The notes under the pieces were generated by a model that saw only the letters and a list, made by a program, of their open reading frames with translations, had not been told where the DNA came from and searched no databases. Below, piece by piece: positions 6,376-13,783 of a stretch of DNA of 14,553 nt. The translations under genes and the position numbers were made by a program. How positions within the stretch are numbered: the stretch's first letter is position 1; each line of letters starts with the position of its first letter. Origin of the DNA: an uncultured Oscillospiraceae bacterium (lineage in GTDB: Bacteria > Bacillota > Clostridia > Oscillospirales > Acutalibacteraceae); NCBI GenBank assembly GCA_905198295.1, contig CAJKBW010000075.1, positions 1 to 14,553 on the forward strand, read 5' to 3'.

Positions 6376-6915
6376 ATGGGAGCAAAGCATCTGACAACCG
6401 ATGAACTGCGTGCGGCCGCGCCGCAACTGCATGCGGGTGACCGGGTTTATTTATCGGGTATCGTATATACCTCCCGCGATGCAGCACATAAGCGGCTGTT
6501 TGCCCTGCTGGATGAGGGCAAGCCGCTGCCGTATCTGCTTAAGGATGCGGTGATCTACTACTGCGGCTCGACGCCCGCACCGGACGGGCTGCCGATCGGC
6601 GCCTGCGGGCCGACGACCTCCGGGCGTATGGATGTGTTTACGCCCCGCTTGCATGATCTGGGACTTTGTGCTACTATTGGCAAAGGTGCCAGGTCGCCGG
6701 AGGTCTGTGAGGCGATCCGACGAAACGGCGCGGTTTATCTGTGCGCTGTCGGCGGCGCAGGCGCGCTGGCGGCCAAAAGCGTCGTGTCAGCGCAGGTGAT
6801 CGCGTTTGAGGATCTTGGCTGCGAAGCGGTCAAGCGGCTGGAAATTCGGGATTTTCCGCTGATCGTCGGCGTGGATTGCCACGGCGGCAGCCTTTTTGCC
6901 GGCAGCGGCGTATAA
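6376..6915 (+). CDS. Fe-S hydro-lyase beta subunit (class I fumarase / tartrate dehydratase type)
   Basis: A 179-residue protein matching the C-terminal/beta half of the class I fumarate hydratase and L(+)-tartrate dehydratase family (FumA C-terminal half, TtdB). Signatures are HAGDRVYLSGIVYTSRDAAHK (19-39), GPTTSGRMD (78-86), IGKG (101-104) and AVGGAGAL (124-131). The length is normal for a stand-alone beta subunit. The alpha subunit, which carries the cysteines for the 4Fe-4S cluster, is usually encoded just upstream; here that place is taken by the DivIVA-like gene, so the partner must lie elsewhere. ATG 6376 is chosen because AAAGGTGG lies 9 bases upstream; a TTG at 6343 is in frame but has no site. 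No separate promoter is obvious, so it may share the DivIVA-like transcript. Confidence 0.85.
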   Translation: MGAKHLTTDELRAAAPQLHAGDRVYLSGIVYTSRDAAHKRLFALLDEGKPLPYLLKDAVIYYCGSTPAPDGLPIGACGPTTSGRMDVFTPRLHDLGLCATIGKGARSPEVCEAIRRNGAVYLCAVGGAGALAAKSVVSAQVIAFEDLGCEAVKRLEIRDFPLIVGVDCHGGSLFAGSGV

Positions 6916-6939
6916 CCGGGGGCTTTTGCACATATCTTA

Positions 6940-6948
6940 TGGTAAAAT
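6940..6948 (+). promoter_or_regulatory. Possible extended -10 promoter before the YdbC/PC4 gene
   Basis: TGGTAAAAT provides an extended -10 element (TGn plus TAAAAT) 25 bases before the next start codon. No convincing -35 box is found at 16-18 bases upstream, so this is a weak call. Confidence 0.3.
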
Positions 6949-6973
6949 TGGAACATAAAGGAGTTGCTCTGTC

Positions 6974-7195
6974 ATGGCGGAACTGAAATTTGAAATTGTA
7001 AAAGAATTTGGTGTATTGTCGCAGTCGCCGTCCGGCTGGACCAAAGAACTCAATCTGGTCAGCTGGAACGACCGTGAGCCAAAATACGATATTCGTGAAT
7101 GGGCGCCTGAGCATACCAAAATGGGCAAGGGCGTAACCATTTCGGCGGATGAGATCATTCTGCTGCGCGACCTTCTCAACGAAATCGACCTGTAA
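6974..7195 (+). CDS. YdbC/PC4 family single-stranded DNA-binding protein
   Basis: A 73-residue protein covering the whole PC4-like YdbC domain. The stretch from GWTKELNLVSWN to EPKYDIREWAPEH and MGKGVTIS is characteristic of this Gram-positive family, related to the eukaryotic cofactor PC4. Family members bind single-stranded DNA as dimers; the cellular role is not settled. ATG 6974 has AAAGGAG 10 bases upstream. The gene ends 34 bases before uppP with no terminator between, so the two are probably co-transcribed. Confidence 0.85.
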   Translation: MAELKFEIVKEFGVLSQSPSGWTKELNLVSWNDREPKYDIREWAPEHTKMGKGVTISADEIILLRDLLNEIDL

Positions 7196-7229
7196 GCCGA
7201 AGCGAAGGAAGAAAGGCGTGTGAAAACGC

Positions 7230-8078
7230 GTGGATATTTTTGAAATCCTTAAAGCGATTCTTCAGGGCATCGTGCAGGGAATCACGGAATGGCTGCCCAT
7301 CAGCAGCACCGGACACATGATTCTGATCAACCAGTTTATTCCCATGCACGAGTCCAAGGCATTTTTCGATCTGTTTAAGGTGCTTATCCAGCTGGGGTCG
7401 ATTCTGGCAGTTGTGGTGCTGTATTTCCATAAACTGAATCCCTGGGGAAGGGGAAAGACCCCGATACAGAAACGGGACACCTGGATTCTGTGGAGCAAGG
7501 TGCTGGTGGCCAGCATACCGGCAGGTGTCATCGGCCTGCTGTTTGACGATGTGATTGAGGGTGCTCTTTCGCGTGCCTATGTGATCGCCATCACGCTGAT
7601 TTTGTACGGCGTCCTGTTTTTGCTGGTGGAAGGCCGGCACCGTGAGCCGAAAATCAAAAAACTGGGCGATGTATCCTATAAAACGGCGCTGCTGATGGGT
7701 GTGTTTCAGATGCTCGCGCTGATTCCCGGTACGTCCCGCTCCGGTGCGACTATTGTCGGTGCCATTATGATCGGGTGCTCACGGTATGTGGCGGCGGAAT
7801 TTTCCTTCTTTATGGCTATCCCGGCCATGTTGGGAGCAAGTGGTCTGAAAACGGTCAAATATGTTGTCAGCGGCGATCCGATGACCGCGCAGCAGTGGGT
7901 ACTGCTGCTGGTGGGTTCGGTTGTGGCTTTTGTGGTGTCGCTGCTGGTGATCCGTTTCCTGATGAATTTTATCAAGAAACACAATTTCAAGCCGTTCGGT
8001 TATTACCGGATTGCCCTGGGCGTTCTGGTGCTGATCCTTTTTTTTGCGGGTCTGCTGCCGGAAATGGTTGTCGAATAA
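7230..8078 (+). CDS. uppP: Undecaprenyl-diphosphate phosphatase UppP (BacA family)
   Basis: A 282-residue polytopic membrane enzyme that dephosphorylates undecaprenyl diphosphate to recycle the lipid carrier for peptidoglycan and other envelope polymers; extra copies can raise bacitracin resistance. Both family signatures are present: EWLPISSTGH (20-29) with the catalytic Glu/Ser/His region, and PGTSRSGATI (166-175) with the active-site Arg (R170). Hydrophobic segments alternate through the length, and the size is normal. GTG 7230 is the only usable start near the family N-terminus. The purine-rich GGAAGAAAGG (7207-7216) is about 13 bases away; a 4-bp hairpin GCGT/ACGC (7216-7219, 7226-7229) between them would shorten the effective distance. 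A terminator follows. Confidence 0.95.
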   Translation: MDIFEILKAILQGIVQGITEWLPISSTGHMILINQFIPMHESKAFFDLFKVLIQLGSILAVVVLYFHKLNPWGRGKTPIQKRDTWILWSKVLVASIPAGVIGLLFDDVIEGALSRAYVIAITLILYGVLFLLVEGRHREPKIKKLGDVSYKTALLMGVFQMLALIPGTSRSGATIVGAIMIGCSRYVAAEFSFFMAIPAMLGASGLKTVKYVVSGDPMTAQQWVLLLVGSVVAFVVSLLVIRFLMNFIKKHNFKPFGYYRIALGVLVLILFFAGLLPEMVVE

Positions 8079-8088
8079 AGCAAAGCCG

Positions 8089-8127
8089 AACCCCTGTACA
8101 GAGGATTATCCTTTGTATGGGGGTTTT
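8089..8127 (+). terminator. Rho-independent terminator after uppP
   Basis: A stem of about 15-17 bp (8089-8105 with 8109-8125, several G-T wobbles, 3-base loop) ends in GGGGG and TTTT (8124-8127), starting 11 bases after the stop codon. Confidence 0.75.
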
Positions 8128-8226
8128 GCAGTATACCAAACAGAATAAGTATCTGGTGAAGAAAAATTAGAGGATAACCGTAAGAAAGCTGTCGAAAGAA
8201 CGAATAAAAGAAAAGGGATTCTCATA

Positions 8227-8255
8227 TTGACAACTGCGGACAAACATGGTATGGT
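8227..8255 (+). promoter_or_regulatory. Sigma-A promoter of the c-di-GMP unit
   Basis: A perfect TTGACA (8227-8232), 17 bases, then TATGGT (8250-8255) with TGG before it, an extended -10. Transcription would start near 8262, giving a leader of about 275 bases that contains the riboswitch and a terminator. Nothing else is seen between the uppP terminator and this promoter. Confidence 0.7.
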
Positions 8256-8295
8256 TAATAACATCGCATGGGAAAAATTCCCTAAAAACTGAATA

Positions 8296-8376
8296 TTTTG
8301 GCAAAACCGGTGAAAACCGGCGACGCAAAGCTATTAGGGTCTTCATCCTCCGGGATATGACAGCCAGTTGCAACAT
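8296..8376 (+). ncRNA. c-di-GMP-I (GEMM-I) riboswitch aptamer
   Basis: The core follows the GEMM-I layout. P1 pairs TTGGCAA (8298-8304, one bulged G) with TTGCAA (8368-8373). P2 is CCGGT-GAAA-ACCGG (8307-8320), a 5-bp stem with a GAAA tetraloop. The joining segment GACGCAAAGC (8322-8331) is the most conserved block of the class. P3 starts at GGGTCTT and returns through ATATGACAGCC (8355-8365), the usual receptor side for the GAAA loop. The bulged G in GGCAAA and the C in TTGC correspond by position to the two bases that recognise the ligand in known structures. The downstream gene encodes a GGDEF/EAL protein, a typical target. The assignment is by eye, without a covariance search. Confidence 0.88.
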
Positions 8377-8417
8377 CCGTACACCGATTCGGTTCGTGTG
8401 TCCATGTTCATTCTGAC

Positions 8418-8448
8418 AACCTGCAAGCTTTTCGCCTGCGGGTTTTTT
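8418..8448 (+). terminator. Intrinsic terminator, riboswitch expression platform
   Basis: AACCTGCAAGC (8418-8428) pairs with GCCTGCGGGTT (8434-8444) with one A-C mismatch and one wobble, followed by six T (8443-8448). It lies about 45 bases after the aptamer and about 90 before the first start codon. The left arm could instead pair with the 3' side of P1: TTGCA (8368-8372) with TGCAA (8422-8426), or CAGTTG (8365-8370) with CAACCTG (8417-8423). Ligand-stabilised P1 would then free the terminator, predicting an OFF switch. Confidence 0.72.
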
Positions 8449-8535
8449 GTTTGGGGTGAATCGTGTTGGTTTTGTCCGTCTTCTGTGCTGGACGGATTGA
8501 GATAAGCCAAAAAACAAAAGAAATTGGGTGTAAGG

Positions 8536-8781
8536 ATGATTTGTCAACGGATAACCGGCAGATACCTTCTGGAGGGTAAAGCGTATATCTCGTACGGAAT
8601 CCAATACAATCAGTTCACCGTGGAAGACCTGTCCATGGACGGCGAAGCAGTGGATGCCTTAGCGGAGCTGTGCAGGCGTGCACAGCCGACACAGGAACAA
8701 TTTCTGGAGGTCATTGAAGATTTTATGGCGGCGCCGGATGATTTTTTGTGTGCGGCATACGGCAGAGGTAAAGCCGTTTAA
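8536..8781 (+). CDS. Small protein of unknown function in the c-di-GMP unit
   Basis: An 81-residue soluble protein without a signal or membrane segment. The N-terminal half looks like short beta strands around KAYISYGIQY; the C-terminal half is an acidic helical region (DGEAVDALAELC, EQFLEVIEDFM). It recalls a small clostridial family with a conserved YGI motif (perhaps DUF6514), but this is from memory and unverified. ATG 8536 is preferred, with GGTG about 5 bases upstream; TTG 8524 is in frame but has no binding site. It is the first gene after the riboswitch and ends 17 bases before the GGDEF/EAL gene, so it shares c-di-GMP control. Confidence 0.7.
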   Translation: MICQRITGRYLLEGKAYISYGIQYNQFTVEDLSMDGEAVDALAELCRRAQPTQEQFLEVIEDFMAAPDDFLCAAYGRGKAV

Positions 8782-8798
8782 GGGAAGAGGGGACAGCA

Positions 8799-11700
8799 AT
8801 GGAATACCAATTGCCGCCGGCCCATAAAAGGGCCTTTGAGCGGCTGAAAGCGATGATGCATGCGTATTTGGTAGAACGAGATGCCGAGAAAGCACTGACC
8901 TTTTATACCGAGGATGTGCAGAGCATCGGCACCGGCGTGCAGGAAGTGGCATTTAACAAGGAGCAGCTGCGCAGGCTTTTGGAAGAGGAAATTCGTATAG
9001 ATCCCCTGCCTTTTCAGATCAGCTTTGAGCAGGTGGTTGCATCCGGGCGTCACAGCGATACTTCCGTTTCGCTGTATACTGTGCTCAAAGTGGAAAAGCT
9101 GCTGCCCAGTGGAATTCCGATTTGCGTTGCGATGCGGCAGACGGCGTTAATGTGTGAGTCCGACGGCGAATTTTACATTCGTGCGGTTCATGTTTCGGTG
9201 CCGGCCGCTCAGCAGAAGGACGATGAATATTATCCCATTAAGTTCGGCGAGAAAACGGTGCAGCAGCGGCGTGAACAGCTCGATAGCGACCTGCTCAGGC
9301 TGATGAGTGAAAATATGTCCGGCGGCATTTTGGGAAGTTACAGCGAACCGGGATTTCCCTTGTATTTTATAAACGACCACATGCTCCGGCATTTGGGGTA
9401 TACGTATGAGGAGTATCTTGAGGGCACCAAAGGGCTGATTCTCAACAGCATTTACGCCGGTGACCGGAAACGTGTGGAAAAAGAGATCATACAGGCGTGT
9501 GAAAAAAATAAGCTGTATGCCGTCACCTACCGAATGCTGAAAAAAGATGGAGATATCATCTGGATTCACGAAAAAGGCCGCTGCATTACGGCTGAGGATG
9601 GACGGAAAGCAACGATAGGCGTATGTATTGATATCACAGCACAGGTATTTGCGGAAAATGAGCTCTCCTTTCTGGAGCAAAGTAAAATAGGCGGTATTTT
9701 CAAAGCAAGGATGGATGAGAAACTTACCGTACTTTATGCTAACGACAGCTACTATAAGATACACGGGATAACCCGGCAGGAAATGCGGGAACGTTATGAG
9801 GATTCGGCGTCCCGCCTGGTGCATCCGGACGATGCGGCGGAAGTGGATGCGCGAATAGCGGATGCGATTGATAAGCGCCAGGAATCACTGACTCTGGAAT
9901 ATCGGGTTATCCGCGGGGACGGAAAGGTTGCCTGGCTGCATGCGAGCGCCGGCCTGACCGCAACCGAGGACGGATTTATGCTCAGCGGTATGGTGATCAA
10001 TATCGATGAGAGAAAACGCTTTGAAGAACAGCTGCAATGGAGTGAAAAGCGTTTTCAGATCGCCATTTCCCAGACAAAAATCAATGTGTGGGAATACGAT
10101 TTGTCCACCCGCAGCATTCTGCAGACTGAAAAGTCGTATGCAGCTTTCGGTATAGGGATGGTTATAGCCAATGTGCCGGAAAGCATGATCGAAAGCGGTA
10201 CTGTCCACCCGGATGATGCAAAAAAATATATGGCTTTGTACACAAAACTGCATCAAGGGGAGGCGGCTGCCGAAGCGGTTGTCCGCATTCGTGCAACCGA
10301 TGGGGCGTATTACTGGGAAAAAATCAATTATACCAATGTGTTTGACGAATATGGTGTGCCGATACGTGCGGTGGCGGTATCCGAGGATATCACCGCTCAG
10401 AAAGAGGCGGAGCAGCGCTTTTTTCAGGAGGAACATCTGCGGGAACTCCTTTCGGCGGACATCATGCTTTCCGCCAAAGTGAATCTGACCAAAAATGAGG
10501 TGCTCCATCTATGGAGCGATACCTATCCTCCTGATATGCTGCCGGATATTTGCTCATATGACGATCTGTTTGCTGCACTGGAGCGGTATATTGCCAATCC
10601 GGGAGATAAAAAGCGGTATGCTGCGCTGCTTTCGCCGCAGGCGCTGAGCCAGGCGATTATTGATGGGCAGCGCAGCCTGAACGGCGAATACCGATGCACA
10701 AACAGCAGCGGCCGTATTGTCTGGTGTTCCATTCACCTGACGCTGTTATGTGAACCGGATACAGGAGAATGGTATGCTTTTGGTTATATCCGGGATATCA
10801 ACGAACGCAAAAAGACTGAACTGGCTCTGCGCGAGCGCGCGGAGAGAGATGCGCTGACCGGACTGTATAACCGGCAGACAGCGGAATCCATGATCGATCA
10901 GCAGTTGTACAGACAGCGGGGACAGAATAACGAATGTGCCTTTTTTATTATTGACATGGATGATTTTAAACAGATTAACGACCGTTACGGACACTATGTC
11001 GGCGACCTTTTTTTGGAGGAGGTCGGGCGGATTCTTCGGGAAGATTCTCATGGGATATCCGGCCGCCTCGGCGGCGACGAATTTATCGTGTTTTTTGGTG
11101 AAATTCCCGATAGGCAGTGGGCCAGAGAAAAGGCGGCGCTGCTATGTGAAAGGCTGAACGTTCAATACAATCTTCACGGAGAAACATTGCGTGTTTCCGC
11201 ATCGGTAGGTGTCGTGATCGCTGATCCGAACAGTACCAGTTTTCAGAAGATGTTCCAGCAGGCCGACGCCGCCCTTTATGATGCTAAATTTCACGGTAAG
11301 GCACAGTATACATCGTCCGAATCGACGTTTTCTCCGGTACACGATCTGCTGCTGGAGAATGGCTGTATCGCCAAACAGCATATGGGGGAGCGCTGTATGC
11401 AGAATGAAATGGCGGATGCGGTTCTGGTTATTGATGAGGAAACCCACGATATACTGTTTATGAACGGGACAGCGCAGAAAATTTTTGCCATCGAAGACTA
11501 TCAGGGGAAAAAGTGTTACGAAATTGTGCAGGGATTTACGCAGCCCTGTGTGTTTTGTCAAAATCATCTTCCGGACGAAAGCGGCTATAAAACCTGGGAA
11601 AATACAAATGCATTGCTGCGTAAGCGTTTTATGATCCGGGATAAAATGATCCGCTGGGATGGGAGACGTGCGCGGCTGGAACTTTTTACGGATATGAGCG

Positions 11701-13472
11701 AACATGAAGAACTGCTGAGGAACAAGGTACAGGCGGAACATGTGCTCCTGGAATGCATTTCTTTGCTTCTCGCCTCGGAATCCCTGGAAACAGCGATTCA
11801 TGGCGTGCTGAAAAATCTGGGGGAATTTTATCGGGCGGACCGAACCTATTATGCCCGGACAGAAGATGAGCGCTCCGTTCAAATTTCGCCTCAAGACTGG
11901 CATGCGCCCGGCATAAAAGCAGAAAAGGATAACGTTTTTCTCGACAGCAGTCTTTTGAGCCATTGGCTGGAAAGCCTGAAGCTCCGGCGGGTTGTAGCGT
12001 TTTATGAGCTTGAACAGATGCGCCTGCTGTTTCCGGTAAAATATGCGCTGCTGAAGGAAAAACAGGTGACATCGTATGCAGCGGTAGCGGTACTGGATGG
12101 CGCGGCGCTGATCGGCTACATCGGCATTGAGAATCCGCGGGAGAATCTGGATAACACCACGCTGCTGCAGTCACTTTCCTATTTTCTGCACAATGAAATC
12201 AGCAAACGTTCCATGCGGGACAGGCAGGCCTTTATGGAAAGGCATGATGCCATGACCGGCATTTTGAACTGGCAGAGTTACAGTCAGTTTCTCTCCCAAA
12301 TGCATCCGGAAGCGCTGTCCTCTCTGGGAATTCTTGCGGCGGAGATCAATCACCTGCGGCTGCTCAATCAGGAGTATGGTCAGGCCTATGGAAACAAGCT
12401 GATTAAGACCCTGGCGGAACGCCTGCAGGAAAAATTCGGTGAGCAGGCGGTATTCCGTCTGTCCGGCGGATCCTTTGCCGCGCTTTGTCAGGATATAACC
12501 TATCCGGCCTTTTTGGATAAAGCGGAACGGCTGCGCAGTCAGACGGAAAGGGAATATCCCGGCGCAGTGGCTTTTGGATGGTCATGGGCGGATGAAGATA
12601 TTCAGCCGGATCGTCTTATGAATAATGCGCAGGAACTTCTGACAATTACACAAGGCGGAGAGAGGGAGTACGACCTGCGGGAAAGCCGGCGGAAAACCAT
12701 TCGTCTGCAGCGCCTGATGATGGCGATGCGCGAGAAGCGTTTCCAGATTTATCTGCAGCCCAAGGCGGAAATATCCACTGGCAGAATTGTTGGTGCTGAG
12801 GCATTGATTCGTTACGTGGATGAGGTGCACGGCGTCGTCCCGCCGATTAAGTTTATTCCGCAGCTGGAGGCGGAAAATACTATACGATTTATTGACTTCT
12901 TTGTTCTCGAAGAGGTATGTGTCATGCTGAAGGGTTGGCAGGAACAAGGGATTTCGTTGTTCCCGATTTCTATGAATTTCTCCCGCAGCACGTTGATGGA
13001 GGACGGCGTAGTGGAAAAAATAAAAGCGGTTTCAGACCGATACGGCGTCGAAAGATCCCTTTTGGAAATTGAGATTACTGAAAGCAAAGGGGAGATGGAC
13101 CGCAGTGTACTAAAAACCATCAGCCGGCAGCTCATAGGAGCCGGTTATTGTCTCTCGCTGGATGATTTCGGTGCGGAATACAGCAATATATCTATTCTCT
13201 CGGCTATTCCGCTCAAGGAACTGAAATTTGACAAAAGCGTGATCAATGATCTGTACTCCAACCCCACGACCAGGCTGCTGATTGCGAATCTGATCCGTGT
13301 ATGTCAGGAAATCGGTGTTGACAGTGTTGCCGAAGGGGTGGAGGAACCGGAACAGTTGGAACTGCTTAAATCCTTTGGCTGTACTTATGCGCAGGGCTAC
13401 CTGTTCAATAAGCCGATTCCTGTGCCGGATTTTGTGCGCAAATACCTGGAAGGAGCCCTGCAAATCGGATAG
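8799..13472 (+). CDS. Multi-sensor GGDEF/EAL c-di-GMP signalling protein (NTF2-PAS-GGDEF-PAS-GAF-GGDEF-EAL)
   Basis: A 1557-residue, apparently soluble protein with no membrane segment. Domains in order: SnoaL/NTF2-like fold (about 8-135); four PAS regions (about 165-285, 293-410, 416-535, and a weaker one at 550-672), three ending in the usual D-I-T/N-x-x-K/R joint; GGDEF 1 (about 680-840); a PAS-like region with C917 and C920 (about 868-965); a GAF-like region (about 975-1135); a degenerate GGDEF 2 (about 1145-1290); and EAL (about 1300-1550). GGDEF 1 is complete: RDALTGLYNR, D719, N727, GGDEF at 758-762. It lacks the RxxD inhibition site (DSHG occupies that place). GGDEF 2 reads SGGSF (1222-1226), so it cannot make c-di-GMP. 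EAL keeps E1334, R1338, N1393, E1425, D1455, D1456, K1479, E1512 and Q1532, so phosphodiesterase activity is expected. Net direction is unknown. ATG 8799 has AGAGGGG 6 bases upstream. Confidence 0.93.
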   Translation: MEYQLPPAHKRAFERLKAMMHAYLVERDAEKALTFYTEDVQSIGTGVQEVAFNKEQLRRLLEEEIRIDPLPFQISFEQVVASGRHSDTSVSLYTVLKVEKLLPSGIPICVAMRQTALMCESDGEFYIRAVHVSVPAAQQKDDEYYPIKFGEKTVQQRREQLDSDLLRLMSENMSGGILGSYSEPGFPLYFINDHMLRHLGYTYEEYLEGTKGLILNSIYAGDRKRVEKEIIQACEKNKLYAVTYRMLKKDGDIIWIHEKGRCITAEDGRKATIGVCIDITAQVFAENELSFLEQSKIGGIFKARMDEKLTVLYANDSYYKIHGITRQEMRERYEDSASRLVHPDDAAEVDARIADAIDKRQESLTLEYRVIRGDGKVAWLHASAGLTATEDGFMLSGMVINIDERKRFEEQLQWSEKRFQIAISQTKINVWEYDLSTRSILQTEKSYAAFGIGMVIANVPESMIESGTVHPDDAKKYMALYTKLHQGEAAAEAVVRIRATDGAYYWEKINYTNVFDEYGVPIRAVAVSEDITAQKEAEQRFFQEEHLRELLSADIMLSAKVNLTKNEVLHLWSDTYPPDMLPDICSYDDLFAALERYIANPGDKKRYAALLSPQALSQAIIDGQRSLNGEYRCTNSSGRIVWCSIHLTLLCEPDTGEWYAFGYIRDINERKKTELALRERAERDALTGLYNRQTAESMIDQQLYRQRGQNNECAFFIIDMDDFKQINDRYGHYVGDLFLEEVGRILREDSHGISGRLGGDEFIVFFGEIPDRQWAREKAALLCERLNVQYNLHGETLRVSASVGVVIADPNSTSFQKMFQQADAALYDAKFHGKAQYTSSESTFSPVHDLLLENGCIAKQHMGERCMQNEMADAVLVIDEETHDILFMNGTAQKIFAIEDYQGKKCYEIVQGFTQPCVFCQNHLPDESGYKTWENTNALLRKRFMIRDKMIRWDGRRARLELFTDMSEHEELLRNKVQAEHVLLECISLLLASESLETAIHGVLKNLGEFYRADRTYYARTEDERSVQISPQDWHAPGIKAEKDNVFLDSSLLSHWLESLKLRRVVAFYELEQMRLLFPVKYALLKEKQVTSYAAVAVLDGAALIGYIGIENPRENLDNTTLLQSLSYFLHNEISKRSMRDRQAFMERHDAMTGILNWQSYSQFLSQMHPEALSSLGILAAEINHLRLLNQEYGQAYGNKLIKTLAERLQEKFGEQAVFRLSGGSFAALCQDITYPAFLDKAERLRSQTEREYPGAVAFGWSWADEDIQPDRLMNNAQELLTITQGGEREYDLRESRRKTIRLQRLMMAMREKRFQIYLQPKAEISTGRIVGAEALIRYVDEVHGVVPPIKFIPQLEAENTIRFIDFFVLEEVCVMLKGWQEQGISLFPISMNFSRSTLMEDGVVEKIKAVSDRYGVERSLLEIEITESKGEMDRSVLKTISRQLIGAGYCLSLDDFGAEYSNISILSAIPLKELKFDKSVINDLYSNPTTRLLIANLIRVCQEIGVDSVAEGVEEPEQLELLKSFGCTYAQGYLFNKPIPVPDFVRKYLEGALQIG

Positions 13473-13547
13473 GGATGAACCACTGCCGGCAGACGGCATA
13501 TACTGGATTGCGGCGTGTGACGTCCGTACGAAAAGGGGAAGATGAGA

Positions 13548-13760
13548 ATGGATTTGCGATCAGGAAAAATCACTTTGGGGGAAGTCTTATCCAATCCCAA
13601 AGCCAAGGCGCTGCTGCAAAAGGAGCTTCCGGAACTGGCCGGCAGTCCGCTGCTGTTGTTTGCCCGCAATATGACGGTTATGCAGATTCTGCAGATGGTC
13701 AAAGGAAAGGTGCCGCAGGACAAAATAACGCGGCTGCTCGAACAGCTGAAAGCGTTATAG
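13548..13760 (+). CDS. Small helical protein of unknown function
   Basis: A 70-residue protein, mostly predicted helix, without signal or membrane segments. Its pattern (GKITLGEVLSNPKAKALLQ, then a Pro-containing turn, then MTVMQILQMV and a closing leucine-rich helix) resembles a helical module that I recall at the C-terminal end of some clostridial glycoside hydrolases; this is a resemblance, not a family assignment. ATG 13548 is preferred over ATG 13542 because GGGG (13535-13538) is 9 bases away instead of 3. It begins 75 bases after the GGDEF/EAL stop with no terminator between, so it is probably the last gene of the riboswitch-controlled unit. Confidence 0.65.
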   Translation: MDLRSGKITLGEVLSNPKAKALLQKELPELAGSPLLLFARNMTVMQILQMVKGKVPQDKITRLLEQLKAL

Positions 13761-13783
13761 GCAACATTGTCCGCAATCGGCAG

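Noticed and set aside
8475..8496. Hairpin TCCGTC/GACGGA between the riboswitch terminator and the first gene
   Set aside because: The 6-bp stem with a 10-base loop is not followed by a T-run and does not cover a ribosome binding site; it may be chance.
9147..9824. Minus-strand open frames of about 200-270 residues opposite the GGDEF/EAL gene (also 9885-10508 and 11142-11963)
   Set aside because: They have no recognisable domains or binding sites and lie fully within a coding sequence whose domains are intact throughout.
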